21,309 bases of DNA from Hypsibius dujardini (lineage: Eukaryota > Tardigrada > Eutardigrada > Parachela > Hypsibiidae): NCBI GenBank assembly GCA_001579985.1, contig LRSR01012589.1, forward strand, positions 2,501-23,809, read 5' to 3'. The translations under genes were made by a program, and so were the position numbers. The notes beneath the pieces are model-generated. The model was not told the DNA's origin. It did not search any database and saw only the letters and a list, made by a program, of their open reading frames with translations. Position 1 is the stretch's first letter. Each line of letters opens with the position of its first letter. Positions 9,101 through 17,100 of this stretch are shown piece by piece.

Positions 9101-10182
9101 TCGCACATGTGCATTGTGCACATGTATTGCACATGTGCATTGTGCACATGTATTGCACACGTGCATTGTGCACATGTATTGCTCACGTGCATTGTGCACA
9201 TGTATTGCTCACGTGCATTGTGCACATGTATTGCACACGTGCATTGTGCACATGTATTGCACACGTGCATTGTGCACATGTATTGCACACGTGCATGGTG
9301 TACATGTATTGCACACGTGCATTGTGCACATGTGCACAGTTTTGTGCAATCTAATTTTAGTTTTTACACAATTTAAATTTAGTTTTAGTTTGCACAGTTT
9401 GTATAATTAAACAACTTTTGCATTAAGCGACATGGCGAGACGTAGACTTACCGTTCCTGAACCGAGCTTTATCAGTATATTCATTGCAACGCTGGATGCC
9501 ACTTTTCTCCAGAAGCGAGCCTCCAAACTGGGAAGTCTCGCCATAGCGCCGAAGAACAATTCCGCGTTAAGGTAAAGGAGCTAAGGAATTTCAGGCAAGC
9601 AAATACTTAGACTTCACATGAAGTATTTTGCTTGTTGTTTATTTTACCGATACGACAGTGTCGCTGACGGCGTGTGAGCGTCGCGGAAACGCCAACGCCA
9701 GACTTTGTTCGTTCATCAAGCCTCCCGGTAGAACATAATCAAGTCTCGGTCCATCACTCGAAATGCTTGAGTCGTCGACGCCAGTCTTAAGGTTGTCTGA
9801 GTTGTAGATCTCGCCCAACTCAGGATTGTCAAGGTAGACGCGCTGGTATGTGAGGGACACCACACCGCTGATCAGAAAGTACACACCGTCCGGTTCGCTA
9901 TCCGCCGTCATGAACTGCGAAGAGATCTCGTAAGTTCGTTCTTCGAATAGGAGTTTCATAACGTCGAACGCTTCTTGGCTGTCGTTGATCCACGGGACAT
10001 TCCAAAGCCGATCAAAGGAGCAAACTATTGCAATACTGTGTGGGAAGTGATGTAGCTTTTTTAAACGAGCCTCAATTGTCTGCAAATGGAAAGTTTGTCA
10101 ATTTACACTAAATTATAAACACTTCTGTAACATGATTGATGAAGACCAATTGACTCGCAGGCAGGCAGACAGGCAGAGAAGC

Positions 10183-10235
<53 letters not shown>

Positions 10236-11151
10236 GTCAGACAGACAAACAGACAGACAGACAGACTGTGTTAAGTCTTGCTGGAATACCATATTTGGCG
10301 TACCGTTTGAAGATGTTCAACTTCATGTACGTCCAGAATTCCTTGACTTCGCATTTGTTCCACAGACTTGTGTAAATGATTCAATATTGAGCGAATAGCT
10401 TGGCGCGTTTTGACCGCGGCTGCTACGTCTGGTCGTTTCTCGTTTAGGAGACCAATCTCTTTCAAAACTGCGCGGCAATCGTTATCGGCCTGGTTTTTAA
10501 ATTTAGCCGCCAACGGCTTGTAGCCAATGACTGTTGGTACCATCATCGAGCACTCTTCCTGAGCCACCATGAAAGCCTTAGCGATATCGTACGCCACGAA
10601 GAGATGGGCGTTAATCCGTTGGTCCAGGAACAGCAGCATTTTGGGAACTAGGGGCTAAAGCGGGGGGGGGAATCCTTTAGTCAACAGTATCACAATTTAA
10701 ATTGTTCACTTGGTTCAAAGTTCTCACCTTCAAAAATCTTAAAGTCCGTCCGAATCGGAGGAACTTTGTGATTCTAAATATCTTAAAGATCCCAGTGGTT
10801 GAAAGGCTCGTTGTGTTAACAGAATCATTATATTGCGTCAGGAACTCCATGGTTAAGTCAATGAATGTCAGGAGAAGTAGGAACAAGTCAAGCCGATTCC
10901 AGCTCAGCCAGACTTTGCCCCAGTAACCGTCCCAACCAAAACCAATGATCTAATTGCAAAAGCCGAAATAAGAAGACATTAATATTGCAGAGGCAGTAGT
11001 AAAAAAGGAAAAGGCAACAATCATACAAGAATAATAACGATATTATGCCTAACCAGTTAAGCCGTGCTAGTCATTTTGACATGCACGACATTCGGACTAT
11101 ATATGCTCAATTGTACTCCTACATTTAGTCATCCAAAGAAAGCAAGACACA

Positions 11152-11199
<48 letters not shown>

Positions 11200-14100
11200 G
11201 TCTGTCTATCTGTCTGTGACTTGTTTATCATTATAGAGACGACATGTGTAAGTGATTGCGAACTCTGAATAAATAGTAGTACTAATTATCTCTTGCGTGT
11301 AACACCTTTACCATAGGTGTAGTGCTGTCTGTCCACGCACCTTAAGCACGGCCTCCGACGTATATATAAAGGTAAAGACGATGCTCATGGATAGGAAGTA
11401 CACGTGGCTGTTGGTAATGTAGTAGTTGTATGATGCTGCGTCATTTGTGGGACCCGTCACAATCCAATCGGTGATCGTTTCGGCCAAGTTCGCGACAATC
11501 ACCACAAAGATGAAGTACTTGAAAGTCGCTGAAGTACAAATACGGAAAGCAGGCCGACGCCATTCTGCTTCGGGTAGTGTCCAAATTGCGGATCTTCGGT
11601 GTTCGATCCAATATTGGAGGCGCGCAATCTTCTTTTTCTGTTGGATGAAAAAACGCGCAGTGATTAAGACCTTGATTTATCAAACTGATAAGAAAAACAG
11701 TCAGCGAAACCAGTTTACAGGCACAGTGAGAACGTACAAAAATGGTCCACATCTCGTTGTGCAGACAATGTTTCACATCGTTCGCATCGATGACGCCGCC
11801 CTTGTCGCTGCTGAGAACCGTACTGGATAGGTCGTCCAGGTGCTTGATACCACTCTGACTGAGAGTGCCTTCTTCGTATTGACGCCAATACGATGTCTGT
11901 GTGCAAAAAAAGATACCAGAAAAATATCGTTGTTATTTTCGTAATTATACTATTCAACAATGAGAGTTGGTAGACTTTCTGCCCATGGAGCAAGCAAACC
12001 TTTTTTGCGTTGACCAGTCGAAGTCTCGCGATGCTTTCCATCTCGATCAATTCATTCGGCAGAGGTTCCAGCTGCACTTCCCCTTCACAACTCGGACAGC
12101 TTACTTCGCGAGTGACGTAATGAGTGGTCCACAGAGAGGACTGTGTCAGATGATTAAATTAAATTAAATTAAATTAAACTAAACTAAACTAAACTAAACT
12201 AAATTAAATTAAATTAAATTAAGTTAAATTAAATTAAATTAAATTAAATTACAATTAAATCACAATAAGACACGCAGTTGTGGGCATTTGTATCATTGTA
12301 TCATTTTTCAAATTCATTTTAAGCGAAGTGCCAAAATTTAATTTACTCAATAAAAATAGGATCAACGAACCTCGCCCTGATCTTCAATTCCGTATCGTTT
12401 GCCTTCGACTTTGGTTAAGTCATCAACCCTCTGCCAGTCGGCATCGGCCAAGTAACGGTCCGTTTTGAGAGCGTCCAGCTTCTGACGGCGCGTCAGTAGA
12501 ATCTGCTTCAAGGCCATATGCATCGTAATCATTTCCGACATGGGCATGTCCAGGATACCTGCTCAAGTCACCACCTTGCGATTAATTAAATTAATTGTTT
12601 AACCATGCCGAGGAACATAATGCTAATTCCTGAATGACCGATCAAGGGATGGCAAATCGTACCAATACGAAACGATATTGTTAATAAACAGTAATTACGA
12701 AAATATTATTTCAAACTGCGGAAACCCGGGTTTTTAAAACCGTGTGCACTGTGTGCGATATGTGCAAAGCGCACGGGGGCGCAATGCGCAACGCACACCC
12801 GGGTTTTTAAAACCGTGTGCACTGTGCGCGATATGTGCAAGGCACATGGGGGCGCAATGCGCAACGCACACCCGGGTTTTTAAAACCCTTGTGCACTGTG
12901 CGCGATATGTGCAAGGCGCACGGGGCGCAGTGCGCAACGCACACAACATCATAAACCGTAGTTTTGAAGCCAGTTCTTGGCCTTGGCTTTGTTAGGTCTA
13001 CCAATTGGAAATTGGATAGTTCACAAGTTTAGTAGACCGAAAGTAGAAATAGGTAGAGAAGAAAACTGGAAGAAAGGAAAGAGGAAGTACAACTGTCTCT
13101 AGAAGTAGTAATACACATCATTATATGCTAAAGTCTTAACTATAGAAATGATGCTAAATAGCAGGTCACACTTGCTGTTAATGCCTCTGTGCCCAAGTTA
13201 AAGCCACCCTTTAAGCTTTGGTGCAGCAAAAAAAGGGATCCGAATTCAAGCCAATTCCAGCTACCGCGTCGTTGCTTTTCCACGATTGGTTGATTATTGA
13301 TTGAACTCCTCAACAATCGGAAAACAGAACGGAGTAAAATCAAACAAAAACATTAATATACAAAATCTAACTTTTGTCGGCATTGAAAAACACTCAAGAA
13401 ATCAATCAAGGACGCTTGACTGCTAAAAGATAAATCTGCTCAATCAATTGACCGATCGACAAAAGCTGCTTGCGTTGGCTGGAATCGGCTCAAACTGGGA
13501 CCCCCTGTTTCGCTGGGCCAAAGCTTAAAGGGTGGCTTTAACTTGGGCACATAGGCATTAAAAGCAACTGTGTACATCAGAATTCGTAGTGGCTGCGCGC
13601 GCGTACAGGCAGGGCTAGTCACTTAGTTACCAATCGAACAGACAGGGCTAGGGCTAGTCGGTTAGTAATGGGTTTTGATGGGCTTTCGAGGGTTTTGATG
13701 GGTTTTGATGGGTTTTGATCAAATGGCAGATGCCATGGTGATAAAACAGCCCAGTACGCGCGCATATCATGGACTATCAGAATTACATAAATGTGATTAG
13801 CTGTAGTAGCCAATTAGGGTTTATAGGGTAGATAGAATTACTAGCTAAGCAAGGTACTAGTGAGTCAAATAGCTGTGTTGATTGGATATGAGGATTTGTT
13901 GTGCGTGGTCCAACAGCTCCTTTGATTTATCGTCAGATATTCACTAATATTTATCCCATATTATTATGATTATTAGGTTTCTTAATATCTAACAGTTACA
14001 TCTTTCTGTGGAGGCTGACATAAGATACCAGATTCTGCTATCAGAACCTGCTATCAGAACCCACATCTTGGGATTGCGAAACTATTGTCCCAGAAAGATT

Positions 14101-17100
14101 GTTGAGACAATATTGGGAGTGGATAAACAATCGGAGCTTCGGAATTGGATCACTAAACTGTGCTTAAATTGTTGAAGCAGATATTCGCAGATGATGTTGG
14201 TTATTAGGGGCGTTTCTCCCGTACTTTACCAAGTCGTTTGAGGAGAAATCTCATGGTCGAGGCGTTGAATAGTAAAGTGAAGCCGACTGCGCCGGCGGAA
14301 TGAAACAGCATTTTCTTGCGAATCTGTGGATGAAGTTGCCCGCCGATTCCCGTGTCATCGGCACAGATCATGCCCAGTGCCAGGGTCACGGCGCCTTTAA
14401 AGCCGCCCCACGAGAGGACGAAGATGTGCGGCCAGCTGAACACCTTCGCACCCATTCCAAAGATCTCCAAGCTCAGAATGGGCTTCAGTAAGATGTACCC
14501 ACAGGCTCTGGGTGGGTTGAGAAAACACACCATCACTGTGTTGAAAAATCCTTGTTCTGTTATTAACACTCACCCACACACTCATCGGCTGGATGAAATT
14601 TTCTCAGTTTTAAATATAAAACGGTAGTTTATTTTTGCTTCTATTTTCCAGTTGTCTGCAGTGCCGATTGCGTCTTATTTACTGCTCAACCAAGAATATG
14701 CAGTTTAAAACCTCTTTAAGATTTATTTAGGATCTAAATTTAATGTCTACATTATGAATTATGGAGTTGTCTGCTGTTAGGTCTACCAACCGTCAGTTGG
14801 ATAGTTAACAAGTTTATTAGACTGATAGTAAAGACCGTTAGAGAAATAAACTGGAAGAAAGGAANTTATTATATAGTAAAGTTTTAACTATAGAAATGAA
14901 GGTAAATGGCACATACATCAGAATAGGGTTAATAGAGTGGACAGAGTTATAAACTAAGTATGATAATCGTGAGTTAAAGAACTATCATGATTGGATATGG
15001 GGACTTGTTGGGCGTGTCCAACACTGCGTTGAAGAAATAAACGCTGACCTTTCAAGACAGGTTAGTTCAAAGCTGGAACAGATAATGTTCTGAAGTTCCG
15101 TTTGGTTCAATTATTATTTGGGTTTTCCCTTGAACTTAATGTTGATAACGTTTTATGTTGTTTTTTTTGCTGCACAATGCGTCAAAAACCGCATCAATTC
15201 AAGGTTTAACAGAAATATTAAACGTTAAACGCAAAAATACAGTTCAATTCAGTCCTGAGATTCGAACGACGTCACCGTATCGTTTCTACTTGACTGTCTC
15301 AACTCCAAACCAGAAACGGCCAGCTCCGAGCAAACGGTTCGGTAGAAACAAACTCACGTGACTGTTCGAATCTCAGAATTTTGATTGTAGAGATTAAATT
15401 AAGATCTTGCAGTGAATATTATTTTGAGTTTAGAGCAAGTCAAATTGGCTTTTGGCTTAAAACTCAAAAAACGAAGCCCTTAAAAGTGCTCCGGATAAGA
15501 TTCCGTCAAGGGTTGTAACAGTACCGGATGAGAATGAGAAAGATGTTGATGATGAAGAGGTCTAGCAGGTCGTGCGCCGAAATGGGTATGATTGTCTCGT
15601 CGTCGTCCTTGTTACTCATGGCCACCACTTTCTGGACAATGATCACGCCGACCAAGCTGAAAATGAGCGTGTTGGAAACGAGGCATATCAGCTGCCAGAT
15701 CCGGTTCACCAGCTCCTCCACGTCGGGACTGATGCAGGTCCTGTGGGAGCTCATCCACAGACCGAGCACCATGGTGGCGAGTGCGCCGCTGATGTCAAAG
15801 CCCGCGTCCGCCGCCCAAAACACCAAATACGGCGTCACCACGATGAGGATAAGCTCAGCCTTCCAAACACTACTCACACGTGAGAGCAACGAGGTCAGCA
15901 GGAATCCAACTCCGAGACCTGGGAATGTAAAATCGTCCTGATAGTTTTTTCACCAATTCTCGCATTAAAAATTATAACGTCTGAAATGGATTCAAACGGA
16001 ATAAATGACCGCCCCCCCCACACACACACATATAAGCAGACTTACCCCAGACCGGCCCACCAAGAATGTTCTTAAAGACGGCAATCGCAATGTCACTTCC
16101 AGTTGGATCAACCGTCTCCGTGTCAGCCAGTTTGCGGAATAATTTCGTTAGCACGACCGCCGACGTGTCACTCAACAATGAAGTTCCTTCTAAAACGGTC
16201 GTCAGCGTTTTTGAACTCCCTTAGCGAAAACAGAAACAAAAGGAACGTCATGTCACTTATTCGTTCTGTCGCTGCAGAAAAAATGTTGTGTCTGTCTGTG
16301 CAGTGTCGGGTTGGATGATCAGTGTCCGACCCCCGCTTCTTTCCTTTCCGACCGCCTAACCAATGCTGGACGGCGGTCAGCTAGCTTATCTTTGTCATCT
16401 TTATGGCTTCGACTTCTCCGCATCTGCTCGTCTTCGACAAGCAGATGTGAGAAGTTTGGACAGACAGTCGTACCTGTTCCTCTTTTTCCCTCTCCTTGAA
16501 CCTAATAAAAACCCCTGTCTGCACACGGCTTCCATCTTGAAACCGCTACGCGACAGTTCTTACAAATTCCGATTTGTTTTGCTCTTACAAATTCCGATTT
16601 TTTGCTCTTACAAATGATGTAGATGATAAATGAAGATTTGGTTTGGAAGATTTCTAGCGAAATTGCGAGCGAACAAACCTGCTTCTTTTAACAGGGCCAC
16701 CGCTGCGATCGGGTCTGACGCACTGACCACGGCCGAAAAGAGCATCCCAACCTTCCAGTTCCAATCAGTCGTTGTGTTGGTTCCAGGATCCACGGTGGCG
16801 AACATCCCCACACTGATATATGCAATAGTGATCACATTGAACGCTGGAAACAACCGTGCCACTTTTAATACCAAGCTCCAGCAGATTCCTACCGGGTCTA
16901 TATTAACGTAGGAATGGCAGAATTAAGCTAAACGTGTAAGAACGAAACTGACTCCAAGCAGACTTCACGTTCTAAAACAAAGTAAACGAGAGTTTGAGGT
17001 GCTGAATGTTAACATGCCAAAACAATTGTTAACTAATTTCATCATACACGGCCAGGATTAACTGAAAAGCCTACGCGTACGATACTGAGTTAAACAGATT

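Larger units (their letters stand above)
12559..14229 (-). other. SLC9C intron 6, 1.7 kb
   Basis: It contains a three-copy 73-bp tandem repeat and an LTR copy with a nested foldback element. No additional exon is required between exons 6 and 7, which join in phase 1. Confidence 0.75.
14508..15524 (-). other. SLC9C intron 5
   Basis: About 1 kb carrying solo LTR copy B and the short inverted repeat at 15255-15376. The rest is unremarkable AT-rich sequence. Confidence 0.8.

Noticed and set aside
9079-9410. Cys/His-rich frames on both strands resembling metal-binding proteins
   Set aside because: All arise from the 26-bp minisatellite; the same unit is read in several frames, and the tract lies inside an intron.
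10132-10398. Plus-strand frame with Asp-Arg-Gln-Thr repeats
   Set aside because: It is the translation of the (ACAG)n microsatellite running into antisense of exon 12.
12734-13004. Cys/Ala/His frames on both strands
   Set aside because: They come from the 73-bp tandem repeat; there is no conserved start and no homology that I recognise.
15255-15376. tRNA gene or SINE suggested by GTTCGAATC
   Set aside because: The motif is part of a short inverted repeat; there is no A box, no cloverleaf and no A-rich tail.
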